Source: Gemmatimonadaceae bacterium
GTDB lineage: Bacteria; Gemmatimonadota; Gemmatimonadetes; Gemmatimonadales; Gemmatimonadaceae
Direction of reading: 5' to 3'
NCBI GenBank assembly: GCA_035533015.1
Contig: DATLUQ010000049.1
Coordinates: forward strand, 1 to 32,823
Length of the DNA stretch: 32,823 nt
The notes beneath the pieces were generated by a model, which saw nothing but the letters and a program-made list of their open reading frames with translations, was not told the origin of the DNA and searched no databases. Made by a program: the position numbers and the translations under genes. Numbering within the stretch: position 1 is the first letter of the stretch; each line of letters opens with the position of its first letter. This document shows positions 1-6,899 of the stretch, piece by piece.

Positions 1-177
1 TTGGGGTTCCGTCGTGGCGCGGTTCTCGCCCGACGGGACGAGGCTCTCCCAGTCCCCGCCGACGTCCTTGAAGTCGCGGAAGTCGGCGTAGAACCGCGCG
101 ACGGGGCCCCCACGCTTGCGGGCCCGGAGGCGGGGTTTGACATCCTTATCGTTTTCGTACCGGCGCAGCTTCGGCAT
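1..177 (-). CDS. Tyrosine-type site-specific integrase, N-terminal fragment (runs off window)
   Basis: The minus strand reads 59 open codons from an ATG at 177 to the window edge with no stop. The peptide starts MPKLRRYENDKDVKPRLRAR and continues with an ARFYADFRDF segment, then GGDWESLVPSGE and ATTEP. From memory this basic N-terminus plus the RFYADxRD strand is typical of the arm-binding domain of phage-type tyrosine integrases; the catalytic domain would lie beyond the edge. No good Shine-Dalgarno sequence is seen. It lies just beyond the 3' end of a tRNA-Ile gene, the usual place for an integrase of a tRNA-targeting element, and this context supports the call. The family call rests on 59 residues only, so a different DNA-binding protein cannot be excluded. 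Confidence 0.6.
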   Translation of the reverse strand, partial: MPKLRRYENDKDVKPRLRARKRGGPVARFYADFRDFKDVGGDWESLVPSGENRATTEPQ

Positions 178-306
178 GGCGAGACCCGGGTGAACGTGGG
201 GGCGCCTCCACACCGTAGTTGACCTGCCACTCCGCCTACCACCATTCGCGCGACCGGATTCGCGGCCGCACAAGCAGCGGAAGGGCGGAACCACCGGCCG
301 ACGTTT

Positions 307-332
307 GTTACCGCTATTGTTACCGTGGTAAC
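307..332. repeat. GTTACC repeats between integrase and tRNA
   Basis: GTTACCG occurs directly repeated at 307-313 and 319-325, and the second copy forms an inverted pair with GGTAAC at 327-332 (2-nt spacer). Such short direct and inverted repeats next to an integrase could be arm-type integrase or excisionase sites, or an integrase operator. No function can be shown from sequence alone. Confidence 0.4.
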
Positions 333-334
333 AC

Positions 335-372
335 AAAAAGCTCGGCCGCACCTAAGTCACGATGCGGCCGAG
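335..372 (-). terminator. Rho-independent terminator of tRNA-Ile
   Basis: A perfect 10-bp stem pairs 341-350 (CTCGGCCGCA) with 363-372 (TGCGGCCGAG) around a 12-nt loop. On the minus strand it is followed by C and five T residues (335-339). It lies 10 nt beyond the tRNA 3' end, so it most likely ends the tRNA transcript and shields the integrase gene from it. Confidence 0.85.
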
Positions 373-381
373 AGATAGAAG

Positions 382-455
<74 letters not shown>

Positions 456-468
456 TGCAAGAGCGTGA

Positions 469-497
469 AACCTAGCCCCGCCCCCCACCTCGGTCAA
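469..497 (-). promoter_or_regulatory. tRNA-Ile promoter
   Basis: On the minus strand TTGACC (492-497) is separated by exactly 17 nt from TAGGTT (469-474). Transcription would begin around 462, a few bases before the mature tRNA 5' end at 455. This is the best sigma70-like promoter on the left side of the window. Confidence 0.75.
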
Positions 498-501
498 CGA
501 T

Positions 502-525
502 TTCGCACCCTGGCCGCGGTGCGAA
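502..525 (-). terminator. Possible terminator hairpin after the Asp-rich gene
   Basis: Perfect 8-bp inverted repeat, TTCGCACC (502-509) with GGTGCGAA (518-525), loop 8 nt. It lies between the end of the Asp-rich gene (578) and the tRNA promoter. There is no T tract, so it is at best a weak or factor-assisted terminator. Confidence 0.35.
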
Positions 526-577
526 CCACAGACGAAGCACGAACCGGTTCGTCCGGACCGCGCCCCGCATCGCTCGT

Positions 578-895
578 TCACTCGTCGTACTTGCCCGGCC
601 GCGTGGGGTGCTCGTCGTCGTCCACGTCCAACTCGTCGTACTCGTCGTCGAGATCTACGAGGTCGTCGTCATCATCATCGTCGTCGTCGAGGTCGTCGTC
701 GTCGAGATCATCATCGTCGTCGTCGAGGTCGTCGAGATCGTCATCGTCGAAGTCGTCGTCGTCGTCAGCGTCGACGTCGTCCGCCTCCAGGTCATCATCC
801 CCGAACTCATCGGGCTCATCGTCATTCTTTCTCTGGCGCAGAACGAACTGCTCGTCTGACGAACCGAACTCGGCCAGCATTGCTCGACTCTCCAT
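578..895 (-). CDS. Asp-rich low-complexity acidic protein
   Basis: Encodes 105 residues from ATG 895. By count 49 are Asp and 10 Glu, so over half the protein is acidic. Residues 1-25 are ordinary sequence (MESRAMLAEF..., FVLRQRK). Residues ~34-90 are almost pure Asp with isolated Leu every few residues, and the tail ends HPTRPGKYDE. There is no signal peptide or membrane segment. The DNA is a GAC/GAT trinucleotide tract, so length changes would stay in frame. An alternative ATG at 922 adds nine residues (MVVVVLQPS); I prefer 895 because the extra segment is unlike the rest, but neither start has a clear ribosome site. It lies 59 nt downstream of typA on the same strand and may be co-transcribed. 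The family is not recognised; metal or basic-protein binding is a guess from charge alone. Confidence 0.6.
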   Translation of the reverse strand: MESRAMLAEFGSSDEQFVLRQRKNDDEPDEFGDDDLEADDVDADDDDDFDDDDLDDLDDDDDDLDDDDLDDDDDDDDDLVDLDDEYDELDVDDDEHPTRPGKYDE

Positions 896-936
896 GGAGG
901 GTTGAAGTACCACGACGACCATCTGCCGTTTCTCTT

Positions 937-960
937 TCCTACTCGTCTACTCCCCTACAA
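937..960. repeat. Degenerate TCCTACNN octamer array, three units
   Basis: Three consecutive 8-bp units read TCCTACTC, GTCTACTC and CCCTACAA. They belong to the octamer family better preserved at 2865-2896, 3361-3392 and 5441-5489. The stop codon of typA (955-957) falls inside the third unit. Confidence 0.45.
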
Positions 961-2790
961 CGAAGCTCGCTCTCGCTTCGCGCCCCGCATCAACTTCTTG
1001 CGATCCGACGTGCTCAGATACCGCTTGCGCAGCCGGAGGCTCGCCGGCGTGATCTCGATCAATTCGTCGTCTTCGATATACTCAAGAGCGCCTTCCAGGG
1101 TCAACTCCCGGGGGGGTTCGAGGGTAATGTGGTCGTCCGCTGACTTGGACCGCATGTTGGTCAGCTTCTTTTCCTTGGTGGGGTTGACGTCCATATCGCC
1201 CGGACGTGAATTCTCGCCCACGATCATCCCTTCGTAAACCAGGTCGCCGGGTTTCACAAACAGCGTGGATCGCTCCTGCAGGTTGCCGAGCGCGAATGCC
1301 ACGATCGCGCCACCCTCCATGGACACCAACGTACCACGGCTGCGGCCCTCCAGCGGACCCGCCCACGGACCATAGTCCAGGAACCGGTGGTGCATGATGC
1401 CCACACCGCGCGTGTCCGTCAGAAACTCGCTGCGATAGCCGAACAATCCGCGGGCCGGAATCCGGTACAACAACCGCACCAGCCCCTGCCCGGGGTTCTT
1501 CATCTCGATCATCTCGGCGCGACGCGGCCCCAGCTTCTCGAACACGATGCCCAGCGATTCCTCGGGCACGTCGATGGCCAATTCTTCATACGGCTCAAGC
1601 CGCTCACCGTTGGGACCCTCGCGGGTGATCACCCGCGGACGCGACACCTGGAACTCGTACCCCTCCCGGCGCATGGTCTCCATGAGAATGGAGAGGTGCA
1701 GTTCGCCGCGCCCCGACACGGTCCAGGTATCGGTGGAATCGGTGTCTTCGACCCGCAGCGCCACGTTGCGCTCGAGCTCCTTGAACAGCCGCTCCCGCAC
1801 CTGCCGCGAGGTGACGAACTTGCCATCCTGACCCGCGAACGGGGAGTTGTTCACCAGGAAGTCCACCGAGATCGTGGGCTCCTCCACGGCGATACCAGCC
1901 AGCCGGTCGGGATGCTCGAGGTCGGTGACGGTGAGGCCGATCTCGACGTTCTCGAGGCCGGCCAGAGCGACGATCTCGCCGGCCGCAGCCTCCTGCAGTT
2001 CCACGCGCTCCAGCCCCTCGAACGCGAACAGCTTGGTCACCCGTGCCTGGTCGCTCTTCTGGGCCGGATCGAGCGGCAGCAGCATCACCGGGTCACCCAG
2101 ATGCACCGTGCCGCGCTCCACACGCCCGATGCCCAGGCGTCCCAGGTACGGCGAATAGTCGATGGTGGACACGAGCATCTGGAAGGGCCCCGCGGCGTCG
2201 TGCGGCGGGGCCGGCACGTGCTCCACGATGGCGTCGAACAGCGGCTTGAGGTCCACCGGCGTCACGTCCAGGTCCATCGTGGCCACGCCGTCGCGCGCCG
2301 AGGCGTAGACCACGGGGGCGTCGAGCTGATCGTCGTCGGCCTCGAGTTCGATGAATAGATCGAGCACCTCGTCGTGCACGCGCACCGGGTCGGCACCCGG
2401 CCGGTCGATCTTGTTGATGACCACGATGGGCACGCGCCCCAGGGCGAGCGCCTTGCGGAGCACGAAGCGCGTCTGCGGCATGGGGCCGTCGAACGCATCG
2501 ACCACGAGCAGTACGCCGTCCACCATGCGCAGAATGCGCTCGACCTCGCCACCGAAGTCGGCGTGGCCCGGCGTGTCGACGATGTTGATCTTGGTGCCCA
2601 GCCAGTGCACCGAGGTGTTCTTGGCAAGGATCGTGATGCCCCGCTCGCGCTCGAGCGGGTTGGAATCCATCACGCGCTCCTGGACTATCTGGTTGTCACG
2701 GAAGGCGCCCCCCTGTCGGAGCATCTTGTCGACGAGGGTCGTCTTGCCGTGATCGACGTGCGCGATGATGGCGATGTTACGAATTTCCAT
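955..2790 (-). CDS. typA: Translational GTPase TypA/BipA
   Basis: A 611-residue ribosome-binding GTPase of the EF-G/LepA superfamily, involved in ribosome assembly and stress or cold adaptation. The start [17 protein letters not shown] contains the G1 loop (AHVDHGKT, residues 10-17). RGITI (switch I), DTPGHADF (G3), NKIDRPGA (G4) and ASARDG (G5) follow in order. The C-terminal half has the EF-G domain V-like region and the BipA-specific C-terminal domain, ending in a basic tail ([14 protein letters not shown]). Length matches the family (about 605-615). The reading frame stays open upstream to 3129, but that extension is low-complexity, covers the promoter and overlaps the S23 gene, so ATG 2790 is the start. 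The probable -10 ends only 8 nt before the ATG, implying a very short or absent leader. Confidence 0.97.
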   Translation of the reverse strand: MEIRNIAIIAHVDHGKTTLVDKMLRQGGAFRDNQIVQERVMDSNPLERERGITILAKNTSVHWLGTKINIVDTPGHADFGGEVERILRMVDGVLLVVDAFDGPMPQTRFVLRKALALGRVPIVVINKIDRPGADPVRVHDEVLDLFIELEADDDQLDAPVVYASARDGVATMDLDVTPVDLKPLFDAIVEHVPAPPHDAAGPFQMLVSTIDYSPYLGRLGIGRVERGTVHLGDPVMLLPLDPAQKSDQARVTKLFAFEGLERVELQEAAAGEIVALAGLENVEIGLTVTDLEHPDRLAGIAVEEPTISVDFLVNNSPFAGQDGKFVTSRQVRERLFKELERNVALRVEDTDSTDTWTVSGRGELHLSILMETMRREGYEFQVSRPRVITREGPNGERLEPYEELAIDVPEESLGIVFEKLGPRRAEMIEMKNPGQGLVRLLYRIPARGLFGYRSEFLTDTRGVGIMHHRFLDYGPWAGPLEGRSRGTLVSMEGGAIVAFALGNLQERSTLFVKPGDLVYEGMIVGENSRPGDMDVNPTKEKKLTNMRSKSADDHITLEPPRELTLEGALEYIEDDELIEITPASLRLRKRYLSTSDRKKLMRGAKRERASL

Positions 2791-2798
2791 AGCCTTGA

Positions 2799-2828
2799 AA
2801 CTTAGTGGAGATCGCGGCGCTCGTTCAA
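2799..2828 (-). promoter_or_regulatory. typA promoter
   Basis: On the minus strand TTGAAC (2823-2828), an 18-nt spacer and TAAGTT (2799-2804) stand immediately before the gene. A start site 6-7 nt past the -10 would fall at or within two bases of the typA ATG (2790). This predicts a leaderless or nearly leaderless mRNA. Confidence 0.6.
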
Positions 2829-2864
2829 GTCTCGATGGAGGAGAGATTTGGACGCCTGGTGGGC

Positions 2865-2896
2865 GTAGGAGGGTAGGAGGGTAGGAGAGTAGGACG
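2865..2896. repeat. Octamer array, left flank of the S23 gene
   Basis: Four tandem 8-bp units on the plus strand: GTAGGAGG, GTAGGAGG, GTAGGAGA, GTAGGACG. Read on the minus strand these are TCCTAC-containing units, the same family as the array at 3361-3392 but in opposite orientation. It begins 16 nt beyond the S23 stop codon. Confidence 0.8.
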
Positions 2897-2912
2897 GGAA
2901 CTGCCATTGACT

Positions 2913-3287
2913 TCAATCCGCCGGTGTATTGGGGCGGCGGCGAAGGGCGACGATGAGGCGGGTGAGCATGCCTTTGACCCGCGAGGACTGCGAGGACAAC
3001 GCCGGAAAATCGGCCGGGCGGCCGAGACCCAACCGCAAGGCGAGGGCGAGCTGGAATTCCAGCTCGGTGGCTGAGCCGAGCGCAATGTGAAGAAACGAGA
3101 GTCGCGCCGCGTTGCCGGAGCGGCCGCACCCCTCGGCGATGTTGGAGCCCACGGAGACAGCGGCCCGACGCATCTGGGATGAGAGGCCGAACCGTTCACT
3201 CGCCGGGAATGCGGTGGTGACACGGTAGGTGAGAACGGCGAGCGCCATGGCCTCGTTGGTGACTTTGAGATTGCGCGGATTCTGCAT
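2913..3287 (-). CDS. Four-helix-bundle protein, S23/23S rRNA intervening-sequence family
   Basis: A 124-residue protein starting at ATG 3287. The family signature is plain: FGLSSQMRRAAVSVGSNIAEG at about residues 33-53, a GR pair, then SFLHIALGSATELEFQL at about 64-80, followed by a last amphipathic helix and a basic tail. Known members form four-helix bundles, were first found inside 23S rRNA intervening sequences, and have no agreed cellular role; a related fold is the accessory protein of diversity-generating retroelements. Here there is no 23S rRNA and no reverse transcriptase nearby. The gene stands alone between typA and a divergent small gene. It is bracketed by inverted 8-bp repeat arrays at 2865-2896 and 3361-3392, suggesting a small repeat-bounded cassette. 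Family assignment is firm; function is unknown. Confidence 0.9.
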   Translation of the reverse strand: MQNPRNLKVTNEAMALAVLTYRVTTAFPASERFGLSSQMRRAAVSVGSNIAEGCGRSGNAARLSFLHIALGSATELEFQLALALRLGLGRPADFPALSSQSSRVKGMLTRLIVALRRRPNTPAD

Positions 3288-3360
3288 GCTTCAACCTGGT
3301 ACAGAGTGGCCGAACCACCGTACCGTTGGACACCGTTCGCCATCGAATTCATGCGTTCAC

Positions 3361-3392
3361 TCCTACCGTCCTACGGTCCTACCGTCCTACCG
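3361..3392. repeat. Octamer array, right flank of the S23 gene
   Basis: Four tandem 8-bp units: TCCTACCG, TCCTACGG, TCCTACCG, TCCTACCG. It is the inverse of the array at 2865-2896, so the S23 gene is bounded by inverted arrays. It lies about 75 nt upstream of the S23 start codon. Confidence 0.85.
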
Positions 3393-3480
3393 TCCCAACT
3401 CTCCACTCCCCTCTTGCGCTCGTTCCGCCAATCCCGCATCCTCCCCCCACAGGCTTCACGCTATCGGAGGAGGTGACACC

Positions 3481-3672
3481 ATGCACCAGTCCGGCGACAC
3501 CGCTGGCATGGATTATCCGCACGGACGCGGGTACGGTCATGACTACATGCGCGGTGGCGAAGTACTCGGCGGCTATGGCTATGCCGACCGAGAGGAGTAC
3601 CAGAAACCCCGGGGCGAAAAGCAGGACCCCAAGCACGAGAGCAACGAGGCCGGTCGGAGCGGGCGAACGTAG
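3481..3672 (+). CDS. Small Gly/Tyr-rich hypothetical protein
   Basis: A 63-residue protein chosen from ATG 3481 because GGAGGTG stands 5-6 nt upstream, among the strongest ribosome-binding sites in the window. Residues 10-35 are rich in Gly, Tyr and His (MDYPHGRGYGHDYMRGGE), and the C-terminus is polar and charged (REEYQKPRGEKQDPKHES). There is no signal peptide, membrane segment or Cys. An in-frame upstream extension exists but runs through the octamer repeat and is low-complexity. The gene is divergent from the S23 gene and ends before a strong hairpin shared with the convergent cupredoxin gene. The family is not recognised; the composition suggests a disordered protein. Confidence 0.65.
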   Translation: MHQSGDTAGMDYPHGRGYGHDYMRGGEVLGGYGYADREEYQKPRGEKQDPKHESNEAGRSGRT

Positions 3673-3720
3673 CGCACGGCGCGACGTGAACGTCGCGCCA
3701 GTGCGCCGACCCAAGTGAAG

Positions 3721-3753
3721 AGCGGGGCGCGGATCATGGATCCGCGCCCCGCT
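3721..3753. terminator. Bidirectional terminator hairpin
   Basis: A perfect 15-bp stem, 3721-3735 (AGCGGGGCGCGGATC) with 3739-3753, and a 3-nt loop ATG. It sits between the convergent small gene (ends 3672) and cupredoxin gene (ends 3787), so it can end both transcripts. Neither side has a proper T tract. Confidence 0.7.
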
Positions 3754-3786
3754 CCGCCGTTTCACCCCCTCCACGCTCCTGAGCTT

Positions 3787-4170
3787 TCACATCACCGTGA
3801 TCGTCCCCGCCATCCCCGCGTGAATCGTGCACTGGTAACTGAACGTCCCAGCACTGTTGAACGTACGCGTGTACGACCCGCTGCTCCTGTCGCCCGACGA
3901 GGTACCGTCGCCGAAGGTGACGTTGTGCGTGGTGCCCGTGCTCCAGGTCCAGGTGACGGTGGTGCCCACCGCCACAGTGGTCGCGCCGGGATTGAAGAAG
4001 TTGTCCCCGATCGCGATCGAATTGCTGGTGCTGCCCCCGTTGCCCCCGTTATTCCCGCCGTTGTTTCCGCCAGTGTTCCCGTTGCCGGCGGGGGCCATGG
4101 GGCTCCCCCCGCTGCAGCCGACGGCCGCCACCAGCGCCGCCACCGCCATGACTCGCGAAATACCGTGCAT
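3787..4170 (-). CDS. Plastocyanin-like cupredoxin lipoprotein
   Basis: A 127-residue exported blue-copper-type protein. The N-terminus MHGISRVMAVAALVAAVGC is a lipoprotein signal with the acylated Cys at residue 19. A disordered Gly/Asn linker (about residues 29-47, repeated GGNN) follows, then a single cupredoxin domain (about 50-127). Type 1 copper ligands are visible: His82 (THNVTF), Cys114, His117 and Met120 (CTIHAGM). ATG 4170 is chosen because GGAGGTCCG precedes it directly and it gives a clean signal peptide; the open frame further upstream codes for nothing recognisable. It likely anchors in a membrane facing the periplasm and carries electrons, but no redox partner gene is adjacent. 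It is monocistronic, with a strong hairpin after its end. Confidence 0.9.
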   Translation of the reverse strand: MHGISRVMAVAALVAAVGCSGGSPMAPAGNGNTGGNNGGNNGGNGGSTSNSIAIGDNFFNPGATTVAVGTTVTWTWSTGTTHNVTFGDGTSSGDRSSGSYTRTFNSAGTFSYQCTIHAGMAGTITVM

Positions 4171-4463
4171 CGGACCTCCGGAAAGTGGTTGACGCATCAT
4201 CCAATACCGGCATGGCGAATGTCGTTCCGTACGGAAGTTGTTAGGAGACAGAGACTTACGACGCTGGCACCACCAGACGGACGACTCACGCCCTGGCAGA
4301 GGCGTTGCGCCCCATCGGGGGGCCGTGTGGCACCGGGCGGTCGGCAGCTCGGCGAGCCCCAGCGCAAGGGTCCGCGCCGGCGCAATCATCCCGACCGTAC
4401 ACAGCTGCCAGCTCTCGCCTCTCAGCCTGCCGTCAGCAGGCTGCCTCTAGCCGTTAGCCGCCC
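4171..4463. other. Intergenic region with a 12-bp palindrome and a decayed repeat
   Basis: No gene is supported in these 293 bases. A perfect palindrome TTCCGTACGGAA lies at 4225-4236, upstream of the cupredoxin gene, and could be an operator. Near 4408-4463 there is a run of related short words (CAGCCTGCCGTCAGCAGGCTGCC, then TAGCCGTTAGCCG) including the inverted pair CAGCCTGC/GCAGGCTG. It looks like another decayed intergenic repeat and could also end the convergent-side transcript of the CDF gene. Confidence 0.4.
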
Positions 4464-5396
4464 CTAATGAAGATGCTCGGCATCCCGGCTGTCCATCTCC
4501 GTCCGTTCCAGCTGCATCGTCACGTGATGGATTCCCAGCTCCTGCAGCACGTCGTGCGCCTTCTCCAGCACCCGCTGATGATCCGCGGGCTCCCGCACCA
4601 CCGCGTGCGCGCTGGCCGCCACGAGGCCTGACGACACGGTCCAGACGTGCAGATCGTGGACGCTCTCAACCCCAGGAATTGCCACGAGCCGCGCCCGCAC
4701 ACCGTCCAGCGGAATGTGCCCCGGCGCCGACTCGAGCAGCACGTCCACCGACTCACGCACCAGCGACCAGGCCCCACGCATGATGAGCGCGGTGCTGAGC
4801 AGCGACGCGAGCGGATCGGCGGGCAGCCACCCGGTGGTTCTGATGAGAATGGCCGCCACCACGGTGCCCCCCGACGCGAACAGATCACCCACGACGTGCA
4901 GGTACGCGCCGCGCACGTTCAGGTTCTGGCCGTGCACCGGGTGCAGAATGAGCGCCGCCGCGGCGTTCACTGCCAGGCCGGCCACCGCGACCACGAGCAT
5001 CAGGCCGCCCGCCACGGGCTCCGGATTGCGCAGTCGAAGTATGGCCTCCACCAGAATCCAGCCCGAGATGCCGAGCAGCGTGGCCCCATTGATCAGCGCA
5101 GCCAGGATCTCCCAACGCAGATAGCCGTACGTCTTTTCGGCACTGCCCTGCTGGCGGCAGAACCAGGCGACGAACAGCGACAAGCCGAGCGCTCCAGCGT
5201 CGGTGAGCACATGGCCGGCATCGGCGAGCAGAGCCAGCGAATTGGACAGCCACCCACCCACGGCCTCGCCCACGAGAAGGACGAGGGTGAGCGCAAGCGC
5301 CACCCGCAGCGCCCTGGCGCCTTTGGAGCGCGTCTCGCCGCCGGGTTTTTGGGATTGGCGGTGGCCGGCATGGTCGTGGTTGTGCGCGTGCGCCAT
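4464..5396 (-). CDS. Cation diffusion facilitator (CzcD/ZitB-type metal exporter)
   Basis: A 310-residue inner-membrane antiporter that exports Zn2+ (possibly Co/Cd) in exchange for protons. The first 12 residues are His-rich (MAHAHNHDHAGH), typical of CzcD/ZitB. Six membrane segments follow. The transport-site pairs are His62/Asp66 (GHVLTD) in the second helix and His167/Asp171 (HVVGD) in the fifth, the HxxxD/HxxxD pattern of the zinc branch. The cytoplasmic C-terminal domain contains HDLHVW and ends in a His-containing tail (EHLH). Length is normal. It is divergent from the CNNM gene at 5491, and a TAGCTT hexamer lies 10 nt before the ATG. No metal regulator gene is adjacent. Confidence 0.95.
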   Translation of the reverse strand: MAHAHNHDHAGHRQSQKPGGETRSKGARALRVALALTLVLLVGEAVGGWLSNSLALLADAGHVLTDAGALGLSLFVAWFCRQQGSAEKTYGYLRWEILAALINGATLLGISGWILVEAILRLRNPEPVAGGLMLVVAVAGLAVNAAAALILHPVHGQNLNVRGAYLHVVGDLFASGGTVVAAILIRTTGWLPADPLASLLSTALIMRGAWSLVRESVDVLLESAPGHIPLDGVRARLVAIPGVESVHDLHVWTVSSGLVAASAHAVVREPADHQRVLEKAHDVLQELGIHHVTMQLERTEMDSRDAEHLH

Positions 5397-5440
5397 GGAG
5401 GCGGAAGCTAGCTGGGAACTGGGATGCTCGGACAGTCCGG

Positions 5441-5489
5441 CCTACTGTCCTACTCTACCCTCCTGCCGTCCTACCGTCCTACCTTTCTC
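5441..5489. repeat. Solo octamer array abutting the CNNM start codon
   Basis: About six degenerate 8-bp units of the TCCTACNN family (TCCTACTC, TCCTGCCG, TCCTACCG, TCCTACCT among them), in the same orientation as 3361-3392. It ends directly before the ATG at 5491, in the place where a ribosome-binding site would be. No S23 gene accompanies it. Confidence 0.75.
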
Positions 5490-5490
5490 C

Positions 5491-6813
5491 ATGGCCATAC
5501 GCCTCGCGGTAATCGTCGTGCTGCTGTTCCTGAACGGGTTCTTCGTGGCCGCCGAGTTCGCGCTGGTGCGGGCGCGGCGGTCGCGTCTGGAGGCCATGGC
5601 GCGGCGCGGCAACTGGATGGCCAAGCTGGCCATCCGCGCCACCCAGAACCTGCCCCGGATACTCTCGGCCACGCAGATCGGGGTCACCGTGGCCAGCCTG
5701 GCCATCGGCGCGCTGGCCGAGGACACGCTGGGTCCGTACGTGTCGGCGTGGCTGGGAGGGTTGCCGCTGGGCCTCGACGTGGGCGTGCGACTGGCCATCG
5801 GCGCCACGGCGGCGTTGGCGGTGGTGAGCTACTTCCACGTGGTGGTGGGCGAGTTGGTGCCGCGTGGCGCAGCGCTGCACCACCCCGAAGAGATGGCCGG
5901 CTGGCTCACCCCGCCGCTGCTCGCGTTCGTGTGGCTCACGGCGCCCTTCTCCTGGCTGCTCAACCGGTCGGCCCAGATCACGCTGCGACTGCTCGGGCAG
6001 GGCGCGGGCCGGGCCGAGGAGAACGTCCACTCGCCCGAGGAACTGCGTATTCTGGTGGAGCAGAGCCAGGAAGGGGGCCTGCTGCTGCCGCAGGATGCCC
6101 ACCTCATCGAGGGCGTATTTGAGTTCTCTGAAAAGAACGCCCGCGAGGTGATGACGCCGCGCACCGAGATCGACGCGCTGCCGGCGGAGGCGACGCTCGA
6201 CGACACGCTGCGGCTGGTCCAGACCACCCACCGGTCGCGCTACCCGGTGTACGAGGACTCGATCGACAACGTGATCGGGCTGGTGCTGGCCAAGGACCTG
6301 CTGCCGGTGCTGTACCATCCGCCGGCCGAGTTCTCGCTGCGCCAGATCATGCGGCCGGTGCACGTGGTGCCGGGCTCTCGCGAGGTGGAGGAAGTGCTGG
6401 CCGACTTCAAGCGGCTCAAGGAGCACATGGCGATCGTGCTCGACGAATACGGCGGCACGGCCGGCGTGGTGACCATGGAGGACCTGCTGGAGGAGATCGT
6501 CGGCGAGATCCTGGATGAATACGACGAGCCGCTGCCGCCCGAGACGCTCCCGGCGGGGGACGCGACGCTGGTACCGGGTTCGATGAACGTCGGCGAGTTC
6601 AACGAGCGGTTCGCGCTGTCGGTGCCCGACGTCGACTACACGACCATCGGCGGGTTCGTGTTCGGGGTGCTGGGGCGCCTGCCGGTGGCGGGCGACCGGG
6701 TGACAGCGGCCGGCGCCACGTTCACGGTGAAGGAGTTGGACGGGCGGCGCATCGAGACATTGGCCGTGAAGGTGGCCGGCGACGAGAAGAAGCCGGCCGC
6801 GGCGCCCAAGTAG
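5491..6813 (+). CDS. CNNM/CorC-type membrane protein (hemolysin family)
   Basis: A 440-residue inner-membrane protein. The N-terminal CNNM (DUF21) domain (about 1-190) starts MAIRLAVIVVLLFLNGFFVA and contains FFVAAEFALVRARRSRLE and VVGELVPRG (usually GELVPK in relatives). A CBS pair (about 200-330) includes REVMTPRTEI, RYPVYEDSIDNVIGLVLAKDLL and DEYGGTAGVVTMEDLLEEIVGEI. A C-terminal CorC/HlyC transporter-associated domain (about 345-430) includes DYTTIGGFVFGVLG. Relatives are linked to Mg2+/Co2+ (or Na+) transport; the old name hemolysin C is misleading. The frame is open upstream to 5203, but that stretch is antisense to the CDF gene and then reads the octamer repeat, so ATG 5491 is the start. 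There is no Shine-Dalgarno sequence. Confidence 0.93.
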   Translation: MAIRLAVIVVLLFLNGFFVAAEFALVRARRSRLEAMARRGNWMAKLAIRATQNLPRILSATQIGVTVASLAIGALAEDTLGPYVSAWLGGLPLGLDVGVRLAIGATAALAVVSYFHVVVGELVPRGAALHHPEEMAGWLTPPLLAFVWLTAPFSWLLNRSAQITLRLLGQGAGRAEENVHSPEELRILVEQSQEGGLLLPQDAHLIEGVFEFSEKNAREVMTPRTEIDALPAEATLDDTLRLVQTTHRSRYPVYEDSIDNVIGLVLAKDLLPVLYHPPAEFSLRQIMRPVHVVPGSREVEEVLADFKRLKEHMAIVLDEYGGTAGVVTMEDLLEEIVGEILDEYDEPLPPETLPAGDATLVPGSMNVGEFNERFALSVPDVDYTTIGGFVFGVLGRLPVAGDRVTAAGATFTVKELDGRRIETLAVKVAGDEKKPAAAPK

Positions 6814-6824
6814 CAGGGTGGTGG

Positions 6825-6860
6825 CGGTCGGTCAGGAAGCTCCTTATAGTGGACCGACCG
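6825..6860. promoter_or_regulatory. Inverted repeat upstream of the small membrane protein gene
   Basis: A perfect 9-bp inverted repeat, CGGTCGGTC (6825-6833) and GACCGACCG (6852-6860), with 18 nt between that include a -10-like TATAGT (6845-6850). It could be an operator over a promoter for the gene at 6900, or a terminator for the CNNM gene ending at 6813. No -35 is evident. Confidence 0.45.
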
Positions 6861-6899
6861 TTCAATCCTGCTCAGTCCCCCCTCCCAGGAGACTCGCCT

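Noticed and set aside
608-859. Plus-strand Val/Ile-rich ORF opposite the Asp-rich gene
   Set aside because: It is the complement of a GAC/GAT tract; the minus frame has a normal N-terminus and tail, the plus frame does not.
2791-3129. N-terminal extension of TypA by 113 residues
   Set aside because: It is Pro/Arg/Ser-rich, runs through the promoter and an octamer array and overlaps the S23 gene; the family starts at [11 protein letters not shown].
2913-3287. Diversity-generating retroelement accessory protein
   Set aside because: The four-helix fold is shared, but no reverse transcriptase, template repeat or variable repeat is visible, and the sequence matches the S23 family better.
2865-3392. 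CRISPR array
   Set aside because: Units are 8 bp and contiguous with no spacers, and no cas genes are present; the same holds for the 9-bp iterons at 17201-18185.
5203-5490. Upstream extension of the CNNM protein
   Set aside because: It is antisense to the CDF gene and then reads the octamer repeat; the membrane domain begins at ATG 5491.
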